Notes under the pieces: generated by a model | Databases searched by the model: none | The model's input: the letters and a program-made list of their open reading frames with translations, nothing else | What the model was told of the DNA's origin: nothing | NCBI RefSeq assembly: GCF_021654775.1 | Contig: NZ_AP025343.1 | Span: 6,353,501-6,417,500, forward strand | Direction of reading: 5' to 3' | Source of the DNA: Paenibacillus azoreducens | GTDB lineage: Bacteria; Bacillota; Bacilli; Paenibacillales; Paenibacillaceae | Length of the DNA: 64,000 nt | In this document: positions 49,963-60,248 of the stretch, one piece after another | Layout of the letters: each line of letters opens with the position of its first letter | How positions within the stretch are numbered: position 1 is the first letter of the stretch | Position numbers and translations under genes: made by a program

Positions 49963-50019
49963 AAAAAAAAACAGGAGTAATCCTTCAACATGAACAATGA
50001 AGGAAATACCCCTGTTTTC
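49963..50019 (-). terminator. Terminator of the mannanase gene
   Basis: On the minus strand AACAGGGGTA ... TTACTCCTGTT forms the outer stem and CCTTCA ... TGAAGG the inner stem, followed by nine T. It lies 13 bp after the mannanase stop and separates it from the LacI gene. Confidence 0.8.
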
Positions 50020-50031
50020 TTCAAGAATTAT

Positions 50032-53000
50032 TCAGTTTTTATAGGCCTTAACTTCATCAATATAAACGGTTGCGTTTCCCACCGTGCCGGATGGAGTTAC
50101 GACTTGAATGCCCACCTCGTTCCCTTTCTTCAGATCATCCGGCGTGAATGGAGGTTCATTGGGATCGCCGATATAAGGATACATGTTGGAAAAGTCAATC
50201 CTCAAGGTCGCGAAACCCGCACCGTCCGCATTCAACGCGCCTGAATCAACCCAGATGGCGTAGTTACGCAGTTTGATAAATAGCTTTGCCTGAACGTTCG
50301 GAATGTCGGAAACGATCTTTACTTTTGCCTCGATGCCGTCAAACGCACTAAGATCCATGTCCCCCACTTTGCTAACAGCAATATATTCGCCATCGGTTTG
50401 CCAAGACAGGTCGTTCTTCAAAACAGTCCAGCTCTGCCCGTTTTCCGAATACACCCCTTGGGTAACGGTCACATTTCCGGCTTCCGTTCCCCAGCCTTCC
50501 ACATCCTGATCAAACGCGAAACGTAATTCGGATTCAGTGCCGTTCAAGATCACGTCCTTCAAAAGCAGCTTCGCGGATCCGCCGTCATTCCCGATTTCTT
50601 CGATTTTAACGCCGATCGCCTTGATATCCTTTAGATCGACGCCTGCCGATTTAGCCGCCTCCGTCAAGGAAATAGCCAGCGTCGTAAATCCGTTGGCGTC
50701 TACGGGAAGAGGCGATCCGCTGTCCGACCAAGCCCAGCCCGAACCGCTCTTCATGAATAGCCGGGCTTTCGCCGTACCGTTGCTCAATTTGATCCGTGCC
50801 GCGATGCTGTCCAAGCTTTTCAAATCCAGATTGGATGGGGAAGCTACGAGTTCAAAAGCTTCTTTTCCCGTATTCGTCAAAGGAAACTCGACGCTGAGCG
50901 CCCCTTCGCTCGAATCAAATTCCGGATTCATCGCTTGGGTCGTACTGTTTTCTAATCGCCATCCGGCAATATCCGCCGCGGATTCGAATTTGTACAATAC
51001 ACCGGGAGGCGTTCCAGGCTGCTCCCCACCGTTATCCGGAACTTCCGGAATGCCGGCATCCTTCACCGCCCGGATGTCGTCAAGGTATAAGACGCCACTA
51101 TGTTGTCCTTGATCCATAACATTCACGTAAAGATTAAAGCCGGTCACTTTTTTCAGGCTTTCCTTGGACACGGGTCCGCCTGAGCTCCAAGGCGCGACGA
51201 CGAATTCGCTGAACGGAATTGTCAAATCATAGGTTCGGGAAGCCTCCAACTGCGGATAAGCCTCATAGGCGGTCCCGTTCATGTTGATTTGGATCACCAG
51301 CTTAAGCGGCCGGCCATCCTTCGCATAAGCGCCGGTGTCGCCGGTTCCGATCCATACATGAAGCGCGTTCGTATCCGACCAGTCCACGGTGCCGAGACTT
51401 TTGCCTACTCCCGTGTATCCCGCCGTATCGATGGCGTATTGGAGCTTCATACCGTAATCGCCGGAGAATTTATGATCCTTGCTCAAACCAACGCTCACAT
51501 CGTCTCCTCCCGCCTTCGGATACTTAGCGGTTACCGCATCGTCCGAACCCCCGTAGGATTCGAAATCATCCACAAGGGAGGTATCTAGAACCGGCGCCGT
51601 ATAGGCACTGAACAATCCGAGATCGTCCACATAGATCGATTCGCTGCCGCCCTGCGAAAGATAGCTTCCCACCAGGGAAACCGCCAGACCCGTTGCGTCT
51701 GCAGCCGCCTGGACATCGTCCAGTTCAATAACGGCATCATATTTATAGTAGGTTTTGCCGTCCACGGTCACCTGTTCCAAATCGGTTAGCGTTTTTTTGG
51801 TGGCATCCATCCCGTATTTACGGTCCCAATCCTCTGGATACATGGCGATAGCTTGAATCGCCGCTCCTTGACCGGCGAGCGACGCCGGAATGAGCGCCGA
51901 CAGTTTCAAACGCCCGATCCGGGAAAGGTCGACGTCCGATAAAGCTTTGTCCGTCAATTGAAGCTTCAGCTCCTGCCAGGAATCCCCGGCGGAAAGGCCT
52001 TCGGAAACTTGAAGCTCAAGCTTCCCGTCTCCGTCCAGCACACCGTGCGTCAAATTCATTTTGATCGTATCGGGCCATGCTCCGTTATTTTGGACCAGCC
52101 CGAGGCTGTCCGCCGTGTCAAAAGTAATCTGCTTGACCGGCAGCTCCCTTACCTTAACAAACACGGAGATCGTTTGAACGAGCGCGGCTTTGCCCGTTTG
52201 ATGCGCACGGACCGTAATCTCCGCCGATTTCCCGTTCAGCGCCGCTTCGGGAAGCCAAGCCGCCGAATAATAACCGTCCGCATCCAGCTTCATTTCGATT
52301 TCTTCCCCTGTTTGACCGATGCTGTAGGTCACCTTGGAAGGCATCGTATTCAGCACTTTCGCCCGGATGATGAACGGTGCTTCGCTAACCGTGCCGATGT
52401 TCGTCGGCGTGACGATGTGCATGAACGGTTTGCCCGATGCCGTTGCGACAGTGCGGTTATACACGTTTTTCCCTTTGAGTTCGCCGGCAAATGAGGTATA
52501 GGGATCATTGTAATAATCAATAAAGTCCTCCAGAAGCTCATGGCTTCCCTTGCCCGGAACATCCTTGTAAGGAACGAATAAATTATTGCCTTCTCCGAAA
52601 TTGGCCCAGGTCAGCATGTACGCAATCCTGCGCGCGTCTGGATCGCTTTTGATCGCATTCAACACGTTGGTAAACCAGTTCAGGTCATTATTTCCGGTTG
52701 TTTTCATCCCTTGGGCGCTGTAACCGTATTCAGAGAAGGTCGCGACTTTGCCTTTGGCGTCAGCCAGCTTGGAGATCATCTTCAAATCTTTCACCAGCCC
52801 GCTCAGGAAAGAGGCGCTTCCCGCATTGTCCTTGTTGTCGTACTGGTCCATCCCGAGAATGTCCACAAATTCGTCGCCCGGGTAAGTCGCCAGGTACTCA
52901 TTTTCGTTTCCGTTAAACGGTCCGTTCGGCGAAAATACATACAAGAAGTTGCGAACCTGCTTCACGTCACGTAAGTATTCCACGGTGTAACGGTACAGTT

Positions 53001-54834
53001 CCACATATTCGCTCTTCGTCGTCGTGGCCGCACCCCACCAGAACCAGCTGCCGTTCTGCTCATGGAACGGACGGAACAAAACGGGGATCGGTTTGCCTTC
53101 GTCATCCTTCAATTGCGTGGCGAAAGCCGCGATGCGGTCCAGGTACTCCCGGAAATCGGCATTTTTGTCGCCGCCGGGCAAGATGCGGGTGACGACGGAT
53201 TGCGTCGCTCCCGGCGTGTTTCCGGTGTCGTTGAAGCTGCCGCCTGTGGCGAAATTGTAAGGATGCGTGCTCAGCGTCACGATACCGCCAAGCTCGTACG
53301 CCTCCTTCATGGCCGCCGACAATGCGATACGGCTGGCTTCATAATCCCCCGCTACTCCCGGCGGATTCTCCAGGCCGTCCAGACTGAGCGTGTCCCAACC
53401 GAACACGGCCGGGTAATCGCCGACCGAATTTTTCACATCGGAAACGACTTTGCCTTGATCGTCCTTGCCGGCAAAGGAAACCGTCGTGTCGTGTTGGTGC
53501 CCGAACAAAACTTCCTTGCCCCGCGTTTCGTTCAGGAACGCAAACAGCGATTTGGTTTCGGCGGTTGCCCGGGAATCCACCAGATAAGGAGCACGGGTTC
53601 CCGGAGTTTCCGGATTGGTGACTACGCCTCCGGAACCGCCCGAACCCGATCCGCCCGGTTCCCGTACCATAGCCGGAGGTGTAGTGTCCAATTGAGCTTC
53701 ATCCTGTAACTTGCCGTTTTTCAAGGTGAATTTTTTGTTCTTTTCTACAGCCATACCGTTAATAATGACGTTATCGGCCAAAACGTTGATCACGTCCACG
53801 CTGCCCTGGCCTTCCAGTGTCGTACCTTCCGCGCCGCTGCCAATCACCATGCCGGTAATGACGGACTCGTTCCCCAATTCCATGACGGCCGTCGTGCCTA
53901 CGGAAGCTTGAACTATTTTCGTTTTCCCCGAGAACACGATCCGAACCTTGCCGCCGGTTCGATTGACGATCAGTTTCGATAAGGTAGAATCGCCGATTTG
54001 TATCGAATGCTCCCCGCCTCCCGATACAAATGCGGTTCCTTTTACCGTGAGTCCTTGAAGCTCCGCGTTCCCGTCCCCGATGCCCGGAGCAAGATACAGA
54101 TTTCCGGCAATCGTACCGTTCTTCAGGGTGACGCCGCTTTGCTTAACGATCGCATTCCCCGAAATCTCCCCGTCCGAGAACGCTCCCGGATTCCGGTAAA
54201 ACTTGGCGACCAGATGATCGATAACCGTGATGAGCTCGGCTCGCGTCATGGTCCGTTCCGGACCAAAGCTCCCGTCCGGATAACCGGAAACCGCTCCGGC
54301 CAACGCCGCTACCGCTTCTCTCGCGTAACCGCTGATCTCGGCCGCATCCGTAAACGAAACAGGATTTGCAGCGCTTTCATTTTTTAATGAGAACGCTTTC
54401 GAAATCAGGGTGACAGCATCCTGCCGCGATATATAAGCGGTCGCTTTGGACAGATTCCCCGGAAACCCTTCATAATAGCCCGCCGCTTTGGCAAGCGACA
54501 AAGTCTCGCCGTACCAGGCTCCTTGGGGGATATCGGCAAAAGGAACCTCCGCTTTGTCGGTGTAACCGAACAAACGATTGATGATGGCCGCAAGCTCTGC
54601 CCGGGTCACTTTCTCGTTCGGATGAAAGGATCCGTCCGGATACCCTTGAACCACCCCCAAGCCCAGCCATCTGTCAATGCTCGCCTGCGCCCAATGCGCA
54701 CCGGTTTGAACCTGGGAGATATACCCTTTCCGCTCGGTATTGTCCACGGCATGGACATTGCCTGCCGGCATGGCGAGCTGCACGGACAAGAGCGCCGCCA
54801 GGGCGGTGATGCATCCTCTTTTAACTCTGCTCAA
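50032..54834 (-). CDS. SLH-anchored multidomain GH26 endo-beta-mannanase
   Basis: About 1600 residues from a TTG at 54834 (AAGGAG at the right distance; an ATG at 54861 is nine codons earlier). Order: signal peptide (ending NVHA); three SLH repeats (VVQGYPDGSFHPNEKVTRAELA, AISRQDAVTLISK-like, VSGYPDGSFGPERTMTRAEL), which bind the wall polymer; a beta-helix-like region; a Gly/Ser-rich linker; the GH26 catalytic domain (about 425-800; acid/base Glu in RPFHEQNGSWFWWG, nucleophile Glu in TFSEYGYS); then several carbohydrate-binding-type beta-sandwich domains (CBM27/CBM11-like, each ending VYVDDLGL or VLYLDDIRA). It would cut mannan at the cell surface. It has its own promoter and terminator. Confidence 0.92.
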   Translation of the reverse strand: MSRVKRGCITALAALLSVQLAMPAGNVHAVDNTERKGYISQVQTGAHWAQASIDRWLGLGVVQGYPDGSFHPNEKVTRAELAAIINRLFGYTDKAEVPFADIPQGAWYGETLSLAKAAGYYEGFPGNLSKATAYISRQDAVTLISKAFSLKNESAANPVSFTDAAEISGYAREAVAALAGAVSGYPDGSFGPERTMTRAELITVIDHLVAKFYRNPGAFSDGEISGNAIVKQSGVTLKNGTIAGNLYLAPGIGDGNAELQGLTVKGTAFVSGGGEHSIQIGDSTLSKLIVNRTGGKVRIVFSGKTKIVQASVGTTAVMELGNESVITGMVIGSGAEGTTLEGQGSVDVINVLADNVIINGMAVEKNKKFTLKNGKLQDEAQLDTTPPAMVREPGGSGSGGSGGVVTNPETPGTRAPYLVDSRATAETKSLFAFLNETRGKEVLFGHQHDTTVSFAGKDDQGKVVSDVKNSVGDYPAVFGWDTLSLDGLENPPGVAGDYEASRIALSAAMKEAYELGGIVTLSTHPYNFATGGSFNDTGNTPGATQSVVTRILPGGDKNADFREYLDRIAAFATQLKDDEGKPIPVLFRPFHEQNGSWFWWGAATTTKSEYVELYRYTVEYLRDVKQVRNFLYVFSPNGPFNGNENEYLATYPGDEFVDILGMDQYDNKDNAGSASFLSGLVKDLKMISKLADAKGKVATFSEYGYSAQGMKTTGNNDLNWFTNVLNAIKSDPDARRIAYMLTWANFGEGNNLFVPYKDVPGKGSHELLEDFIDYYNDPYTSFAGELKGKNVYNRTVATASGKPFMHIVTPTNIGTVSEAPFIIRAKVLNTMPSKVTYSIGQTGEEIEMKLDADGYYSAAWLPEAALNGKSAEITVRAHQTGKAALVQTISVFVKVRELPVKQITFDTADSLGLVQNNGAWPDTIKMNLTHGVLDGDGKLELQVSEGLSAGDSWQELKLQLTDKALSDVDLSRIGRLKLSALIPASLAGQGAAIQAIAMYPEDWDRKYGMDATKKTLTDLEQVTVDGKTYYKYDAVIELDDVQAAADATGLAVSLVGSYLSQGGSESIYVDDLGLFSAYTAPVLDTSLVDDFESYGGSDDAVTAKYPKAGGDDVSVGLSKDHKFSGDYGMKLQYAIDTAGYTGVGKSLGTVDWSDTNALHVWIGTGDTGAYAKDGRPLKLVIQINMNGTAYEAYPQLEASRTYDLTIPFSEFVVAPWSSGGPVSKESLKKVTGFNLYVNVMDQGQHSGVLYLDDIRAVKDAGIPEVPDNGGEQPGTPPGVLYKFESAADIAGWRLENSTTQAMNPEFDSSEGALSVEFPLTNTGKEAFELVASPSNLDLKSLDSIAARIKLSNGTAKARLFMKSGSGWAWSDSGSPLPVDANGFTTLAISLTEAAKSAGVDLKDIKAIGVKIEEIGNDGGSAKLLLKDVILNGTESELRFAFDQDVEGWGTEAGNVTVTQGVYSENGQSWTVLKNDLSWQTDGEYIAVSKVGDMDLSAFDGIEAKVKIVSDIPNVQAKLFIKLRNYAIWVDSGALNADGAGFATLRIDFSNMYPYIGDPNEPPFTPDDLKKGNEVGIQVVTPSGTVGNATVYIDEVKAYKN

Positions 54835-54928
54835 AAGTCTCACTCCTTGATTCGTATTCATAAAAGAATCTAAAAAAGAAAAGTAGCACTAACCTCCCTT
54901 CATCAACTAACTTTTGCTTTCGCATAAA

Positions 54929-54957
54929 ATATTAGCATCATGAAGCAGAATAAACAA
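54929..54957 (-). promoter_or_regulatory. Promoter of the mannanase gene
   Basis: On the minus strand TTGTTT, 17 bp spacer, TAATAT. It is followed downstream by the inverted repeat TGCGAAAGCA, a possible LacI-type site, and by the ribosome site. The 160 bp gap between the chemoreceptor stop and the mannanase start is very AT-rich. Confidence 0.5.
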
Positions 54958-55021
54958 TAATTTTAGTGCTAATTTAATGAATAAAATAAATTATACAATA
55001 ACTTTATGATAATTAAGAGAA

Positions 55022-57106
55022 CTATATCTTAAATAGCGCCAATTTCTGTTCCAATTTTGTAGAAGCCTGCTCCAAGTTATTGGATAGCTGAACAAGCATT
55101 TCACTGACATTCTGTTGCTCTCCGCTCAGTGAGGCCACTTCATCGGAAGTCGCGGAAGATTGCTGGGCCACGGCGCTGACGTTGCCCATCGATTCGGACA
55201 ACACGCCTTGCGAGACAACAAGCTGTTCGATTGAAGCCGTTACCGAGTCCAGCCGATCGATAAACGCCTGCATTTGCTCCTGAACGTCATAGAAAATAGC
55301 ATTCGTTTCTTTGACGGCCTCCCGTTGTTTGCCGAATAACGGCGTAACCTCGGACAAGGCAATGACCGTTTCGTTCATTTCGTTCATGATGCCGTCCGCA
55401 ATGCCCGCAACCATTTCGATCGATTGCCTGGATTGCTCGGCAAGTCCACGAATTTCGTCCGCCACGACCATAAAGCCCCTTCCTGCCGCTCCCGCTCTCG
55501 CTGCTTCAATGGTGGCGTTTAAAGACAGAATATTCGTTTGCTTCGTAATATTTTGTATGACGTCAAGGACATCAAGCACCGATGAGGCGGTTTCTTTCAA
55601 ACCGTTGACCCGCTCCGTGAGCGCCGCGGTTTTTTGCCCGGTCAAATCGGTCTGCACCTCCAGCTCTGCCAGCTGATCGATCCCCCGCTTGCTCGATTCC
55701 CCGACATTCAAAGCGGAATCTCCCATTTCCCGATTCACTGAAGCAAAATATTTCATTTGCCCTGTGATTTGCTCGGTCAACTCATTGCCTCGCTCCGCTT
55801 CCCGGGCAAGATTCGCAGCTCCCGTAGCGAACTGTTCGGTGGATGCCGCTATCTCTCTGGCGGAAATGGCCGTTTTGCGTGAGGCTTCTCCTAGTTCTTT
55901 TGCCGTTTCCAACACTTCCAACGCGGTCTTGCTAGTCTGGTCTACGAGCTCTGTGATCTGTTCCATCATTTCATTAAAAGATACGGTCAATTCGCCGATC
56001 TCATCCCGGCTTCGATTCTCCATACGCACCTTGAGATTGCCTTTCGCTGCTTCTTGCATCAATTTCTTCATTTTATTGAGTGGTCCCGCGATCGTTCTTG
56101 CCATCAAAAAACCGATGGCGATCGCGAGGATAGCTACGATGAATGCTGACAAATAAGTTGTCAACATGATTTTGTTAGCATCTAGGGTTAATTCACCAAC
56201 AGGAATGACACTTAGCAGTTTCCATCCGGAGGTGCCAAGGGTGCTGTACACCGTCAAGCTCTCCTTCCCCTCCGCATCTTTGCCCTGCAGGCTGTCCTGC
56301 TCCTGATCAGTTTTCGCCACGCTCCAGATCTGGTTGTATCCCCGGTCTCCTTGGGGAGCGGACGTGGCGATCAATCGTTGATCGGCCGTGACAAGCTGTA
56401 CGACGGATTTTTTTCCGAGGCTGATTTTTCCCAGCTCTTCCCCAAGGATCGAGCTTTTGATGTCGGCAACGACCACATATCCCGTTCCCAGCGAACCGGT
56501 TAGCGATTTTACCATGCGGAACAGGGAGGTCGGCCCGCCCGCTTCGGGAGCAACTTGGTCCGGCATCCACAGGGTTCGGCCGGAATCCAGCGATTCGCTA
56601 AACCATTCCGACTGCTTTGCCCCCTCCAGGAAATCATCATCCTTCATCCCTGTAGTCACGCTTTGCATCGAATCATTTTCGGGGATTAGGTACACCCCCA
56701 GTACCCCGGGGTTTGAAAAAGCCCAATTCCCCAAAGCAGAGACCAGCTTCTGCTTGATGATAATTTGCTGTCTGGCATCCGTTCCTGCAAGTGAGCCTTG
56801 ACGGACAAGCTCCTGAATTTCTTTGCCGAACAAGGATTGCTGCAGCGAATTTTCATAACGTTCCAGGACCAAATCCAACTTCTCGGCTGTCTGGTTGACG
56901 GTTTGTTGGTTCGACGACTTGGCGATAGTTTTGATGGTACTTTTCGACATCTGATAAGATACGCTTCCAAGACACAATACAAAAGCAAGGGTCGCAAAAA
57001 AGAAGATCATAAACAGCCGTGCCCCCACCGATTTGGAGGGGTGAACCTTGAGTTCGCGAAAGCCAGAAATGAGACGTCTCTTAACTATAAGTATTTTTTT
57101 TATCAC
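55022..57106 (-). CDS. Methyl-accepting chemotaxis protein
   Basis: About 694 residues from a GTG at 57106 (GAGGGGA upstream); a TTG at 57145 is possible but lacks such a site. A basic start leads to transmembrane helix 1 (about 28-50), an extracellular dCache-like sensor domain (about 55-320), helix 2 (LSAFIVAILAIAIGFLMA) and HAMP (KMKKLMQEAAKGNLKVRMENRSRDEIGEL). A long methylation and signalling coiled coil has its tip at AAGRGFMVVADEIRGLAEQSRQ. It lies between the mannoside phosphorylase and mannanase genes, so it may sense mannooligosaccharides (inference). Confidence 0.92.
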   Translation of the reverse strand: MIKKILIVKRRLISGFRELKVHPSKSVGARLFMIFFFATLAFVLCLGSVSYQMSKSTIKTIAKSSNQQTVNQTAEKLDLVLERYENSLQQSLFGKEIQELVRQGSLAGTDARQQIIIKQKLVSALGNWAFSNPGVLGVYLIPENDSMQSVTTGMKDDDFLEGAKQSEWFSESLDSGRTLWMPDQVAPEAGGPTSLFRMVKSLTGSLGTGYVVVADIKSSILGEELGKISLGKKSVVQLVTADQRLIATSAPQGDRGYNQIWSVAKTDQEQDSLQGKDAEGKESLTVYSTLGTSGWKLLSVIPVGELTLDANKIMLTTYLSAFIVAILAIAIGFLMARTIAGPLNKMKKLMQEAAKGNLKVRMENRSRDEIGELTVSFNEMMEQITELVDQTSKTALEVLETAKELGEASRKTAISAREIAASTEQFATGAANLAREAERGNELTEQITGQMKYFASVNREMGDSALNVGESSKRGIDQLAELEVQTDLTGQKTAALTERVNGLKETASSVLDVLDVIQNITKQTNILSLNATIEAARAGAAGRGFMVVADEIRGLAEQSRQSIEMVAGIADGIMNEMNETVIALSEVTPLFGKQREAVKETNAIFYDVQEQMQAFIDRLDSVTASIEQLVVSQGVLSESMGNVSAVAQQSSATSDEVASLSGEQQNVSEMLVQLSNNLEQASTKLEQKLALFKI

Positions 57107-57231
57107 GCTGATTCCCCTCTTGTGACCGTCTCCAATACGCTTCAAAATCCTGGGGTTTCGGGCTACACCCCTGATATTTCAGCAATTCTTCAATTGGATC
57201 GTTCACCAATTTTATTTTCCCCCAGAAACTC

Positions 57232-57267
57232 AAAAACGGATAATTCTTCGTAGAGTTATCCGTTTTT
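57232..57267 (-). terminator. Terminator after the GH130 gene
   Basis: A 12 bp stem (AAAAACGGATAA with TTATCCGTTTTT) around TTCTTCGTAGAG. The A and T runs make it work in both directions. It closes the transporter-phosphorylase operon 50 bp after the GH130 stop. Confidence 0.8.
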
Positions 57268-57316
57268 CGAAATGTATGGTTAGCTAGATTTCAGAATATT
57301 AGTTAGTAGTCAAAAA

Positions 57317-58339
57317 TTACATGATGCCGATTTCGGCATCATCACCGACTTCTTCATGCGTTGCTTTCACGTAATCGACGATTTCTTGGACTGTCGTGTA
57401 CGCCACACCTACATACGTATCAGCTGCACCATAATAAATCGCAATTTTGCCGGAACCTGCATCCGTCAACGTTGCGCAAGGGAACACAACATTGGGCACG
57501 AAACCGCGTTCCTCGTACCACTCTTCCGGTGTTAGCACGTATGTGCTAGAGCGATATTTGACTTTGGACGGCTCGTCTTTATCGAGGATAACCGCACCCA
57601 TGCTGTACACAAGCCCGTTGCAAGTGCCCGTTACGCCATGGTAGAACATCAGCCAACCTTCCGTCGTTTCGATTGGAGCAGGGCCGCCGCCGATTTTGAC
57701 GGATTGCCACCAGCCTTGACCGCCCTTAGTCATGACATGGCGGTGTTTGCCCCAATAGACGAAATCCGGGCTTTCACTCAGGAACACGTCACCAAACGGC
57801 GTATGTCCGCTATCGCTTGGACGGGATAACATCACGAAATTACCGTTAATTCTTTTAGGAAACAGAACGCCGTTCCGGTTAAACGGCAGGAACGGATTTC
57901 CCAAACGCACGAACGTTTTGAAATCAGTCGTTTTCGCCACCCCGATGGACGCTCCATAAAAATCAGTGCACCAGATGATATAATAAGTATCTTCTACCTT
58001 CACCAAGCGCGGATCGTAAGCATAATTTGGCTGGAACGGCTTGCCTTGCTCGTCTACAAACGAAATGCGCTCTTCTTCAATATTCCAATTCAGTGCGTCA
58101 TCACTCCACCCCAAGTGCAAATGAGGGCGGCCATTGATCGTTTCGGCTCGAAATACGCCCACAAATTTGCCTTCATAAGGAACAACCGCACTGTTGAAAA
58201 TACGCGCGATGCCTTTGGCCGGATTTCTTTTGACGACCGGGTTGTCGCTATGTCTCCAAACGGGACCAACAGCTCCCTCAGGTTTGTTTTGCCACGGAAT
58301 ATTCGGTAGATTCTCTCCAATAATTTTGACAGTAGTCAT
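57317..58339 (-). CDS. GH130 beta-1,4-mannooligosaccharide phosphorylase
   Basis: 340 residues from the ATG at 58339 (GGAAGGGG upstream). It is a five-bladed propeller-type sequence with GH130 marks: HSDNPVVKRNPAKGIARIFNSAVV, the catalytic Asp region FQPNYAYDPRLVKVEDTYYI, KIGGGPAPIETTEGWLMFYHGV, and near the end IAIYYGAADTYVGVAYT. There is no signal peptide, so it acts in the cytoplasm on imported sugars, splitting beta-mannosides with phosphate to give mannose 1-phosphate. It is the last gene of the ABC transporter operon. The exact chain-length preference cannot be read from the sequence. Confidence 0.92.
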   Translation of the reverse strand: MTTVKIIGENLPNIPWQNKPEGAVGPVWRHSDNPVVKRNPAKGIARIFNSAVVPYEGKFVGVFRAETINGRPHLHLGWSDDALNWNIEEERISFVDEQGKPFQPNYAYDPRLVKVEDTYYIIWCTDFYGASIGVAKTTDFKTFVRLGNPFLPFNRNGVLFPKRINGNFVMLSRPSDSGHTPFGDVFLSESPDFVYWGKHRHVMTKGGQGWWQSVKIGGGPAPIETTEGWLMFYHGVTGTCNGLVYSMGAVILDKDEPSKVKYRSSTYVLTPEEWYEERGFVPNVVFPCATLTDAGSGKIAIYYGAADTYVGVAYTTVQEIVDYVKATHEEVGDDAEIGIM

Positions 58340-58372
58340 GTAGTATTCCCCTTCCAAATCATATAATAAATT

Positions 58373-59206
58373 TTATTTCACTGAGCCTTGCGAAAAACCG
58401 TTGTATATATATTTTTGCAACGACAAGAACACGACTAGAATCGGAATAATCGTAATCATAATGCCCGCGCAAATCACTTCCCACTGTGAACCGTAAGGAC
58501 CTTTGAATTTGAAAAGAGCGGTGGATAATACTTGAAGGTCTTCGCTCGGCATGTATAAAAAGGGAGTATAAAAGTCGTTATAAATGTTTACACCTTTCAC
58601 AATGATGACCGTCACAATAGCCGGGGCGAGTAAAGGCAAAATGATTCGCCAATAAATCGTGAAGTAAGACGCTCCGTCCAACATCGCAGATTCGTCCAGC
58701 GATTCTGATATCGAATCCAGGAACTGCATGAAAATATATACTGCAATAATGTCCGTCCCTAGATAAAGAAGGATTGGTGCAAACCGTGTATCCACCAAGT
58801 GGAAGAAGTTGATGATCCTATATGTCGCAACTTGAGTCGTTACGCTGGGAATCAACGTGGCTAGAAGGAACGCACCCATCAACAGTTTATTTCCGCGGAA
58901 TTTAAAACGGTTTAATACGTAAGCGATCATAGAACCAATCAAAGTCGCCCCAATAATGGAGACAACTAGGATGATGATCGTGTTTCCAAAACCAAGCAGC
59001 ATTTTCCCGTTGACAAAGGCTTTCGTATAGTTGGAAAAATTAAGCCAGTTGTCTGGAGGAGTAAGCGGACTTGTTGCCCCGTATTCCTGATTCGTTTTGA
59101 AGGAGGCAAACAACACGACGATAATAGGAATCAGAGCAACAAACGCGCCAAATAGCAAGCTTGCGTATTTGACTACATTGGCTACACTGTATCTCAGTCT
59201 GTACAT
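58373..59206 (-). CDS. ABC sugar transporter permease (MalG/CUT1 type)
   Basis: 277 residues with six hydrophobic segments. The EAA loop that docks to the ATPase reads ESAMLDGASYFTIYWRIILPLLAP (about residues 188-211). The C-terminus ends GFSQGSVK, as is usual for MalG-type CUT1 permeases. It starts 1 bp after the other permease stop. No ATPase gene is in this locus, so a shared MsmX-type ATPase elsewhere is needed, as in many Bacillota. Confidence 0.92.
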   Translation of the reverse strand: MYRLRYSVANVVKYASLLFGAFVALIPIIVVLFASFKTNQEYGATSPLTPPDNWLNFSNYTKAFVNGKMLLGFGNTIIILVVSIIGATLIGSMIAYVLNRFKFRGNKLLMGAFLLATLIPSVTTQVATYRIINFFHLVDTRFAPILLYLGTDIIAVYIFMQFLDSISESLDESAMLDGASYFTIYWRIILPLLAPAIVTVIIVKGVNIYNDFYTPFLYMPSEDLQVLSTALFKFKGPYGSQWEVICAGIMITIIPILVVFLSLQKYIYNGFSQGSVK

Positions 59207-59207
59207 T

Positions 59208-60086
59208 CTATTTGTCCTCCTTGATCAGCAGCTTTTGAAGCAAGGTTACAATAATCACGATGAACAAGAGTACGACCGCCATCGCAGAAGCCAGGCCCAG
59301 CTTATTGAATTTAAACGCGGTGTTCACCGTCTGGATGACAAACGTGTTACTACCGTTGGAACCACCGGTCATAATATATGGAATGTCGAAGGCGCTGATA
59401 GCGCCACTGATTGCCAAGATCAGATTCAACTGAACAATACTTTTAATGCTTGGGAGAATAATGTGGCGGAACTGATGCCAGCGGTTGGCACCGTCAATAT
59501 CCGCAGCTTCATATACATCCTTGCCGATAGAGGAGATTGCGCCCAGAAAAATAATAAAGTTAAAACCCATATATCTCCATACAGACGCACCGGAGAGGGA
59601 GATATTAATGATGTTGGGATTCAGCAGCCAACCCTGCGTATATTCGCCCAAACCGAAAGATTGCATCAACGTGTCAAGTGTACCGTCCGGTCTGAAGAAG
59701 AACAGAAAAATAAAACCGATTGCTACACCGTTCAGTAAGTAAGGGAAGAATAATACCCCTTTAAAAAAATTTTTTAGACGCACCTTAAAACTGAGAATGG
59801 TAGCAAAATAAAGAGCAATCGCCATTTGCACAAAGGAACCTACAAAATAATACAAACTCACTTTAAATACGGTAAAATATTTGGAATCTGTAAAAATTGT
59901 TTTGTAATTATCAAACCCAACGTAATCGTAATGCTTACTATATCCGTTCCAGTCGGTGAAACTGTATTTGAACATATTGAATACGGGCAAGTACGAAAAC
60001 GTGAACAGTAAAGTGACGGGAATTAGCGAGAAAAGCACGATGATTAATTTTCGCTGCGTTTTGTAGCTTAAGTTTTTGAACACCAC
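59208..60086 (-). CDS. ABC sugar transporter permease (MalF/CUT1 type)
   Basis: 292 residues, GTG start at 60086 behind GGAGGTG. Six hydrophobic segments; the EAA loop reads YEAADIDGANRWHQFRHIILPSIKS (about residues 190-214). It pairs with the downstream permease as a heterodimer in the membrane. The gene originally followed the binding-protein gene; now an insertion sequence lies between them. It may therefore depend on a read-through or on a promoter inside the insertion sequence. Confidence 0.92.
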   Translation of the reverse strand: MVFKNLSYKTQRKLIIVLFSLIPVTLLFTFSYLPVFNMFKYSFTDWNGYSKHYDYVGFDNYKTIFTDSKYFTVFKVSLYYFVGSFVQMAIALYFATILSFKVRLKNFFKGVLFFPYLLNGVAIGFIFLFFFRPDGTLDTLMQSFGLGEYTQGWLLNPNIINISLSGASVWRYMGFNFIIFLGAISSIGKDVYEAADIDGANRWHQFRHIILPSIKSIVQLNLILAISGAISAFDIPYIMTGGSNGSNTFVIQTVNTAFKFNKLGLASAMAVVLLFIVIIVTLLQKLLIKEDK

Positions 60087-60248
60087 TCACACCTCCAATA
60101 GTCTTGCTGCGTATGGTTTCCTATCTTTATAAGCCAAATATAAGGGAAACGCACCCATTTAAACTGTACCCTATCGAGTAGACACTTTAAAAAAGTCTCT
60201 CGATAGGGTACTTTTGTCTATAACAAGAAGATGGGAAAGAGGAATGGT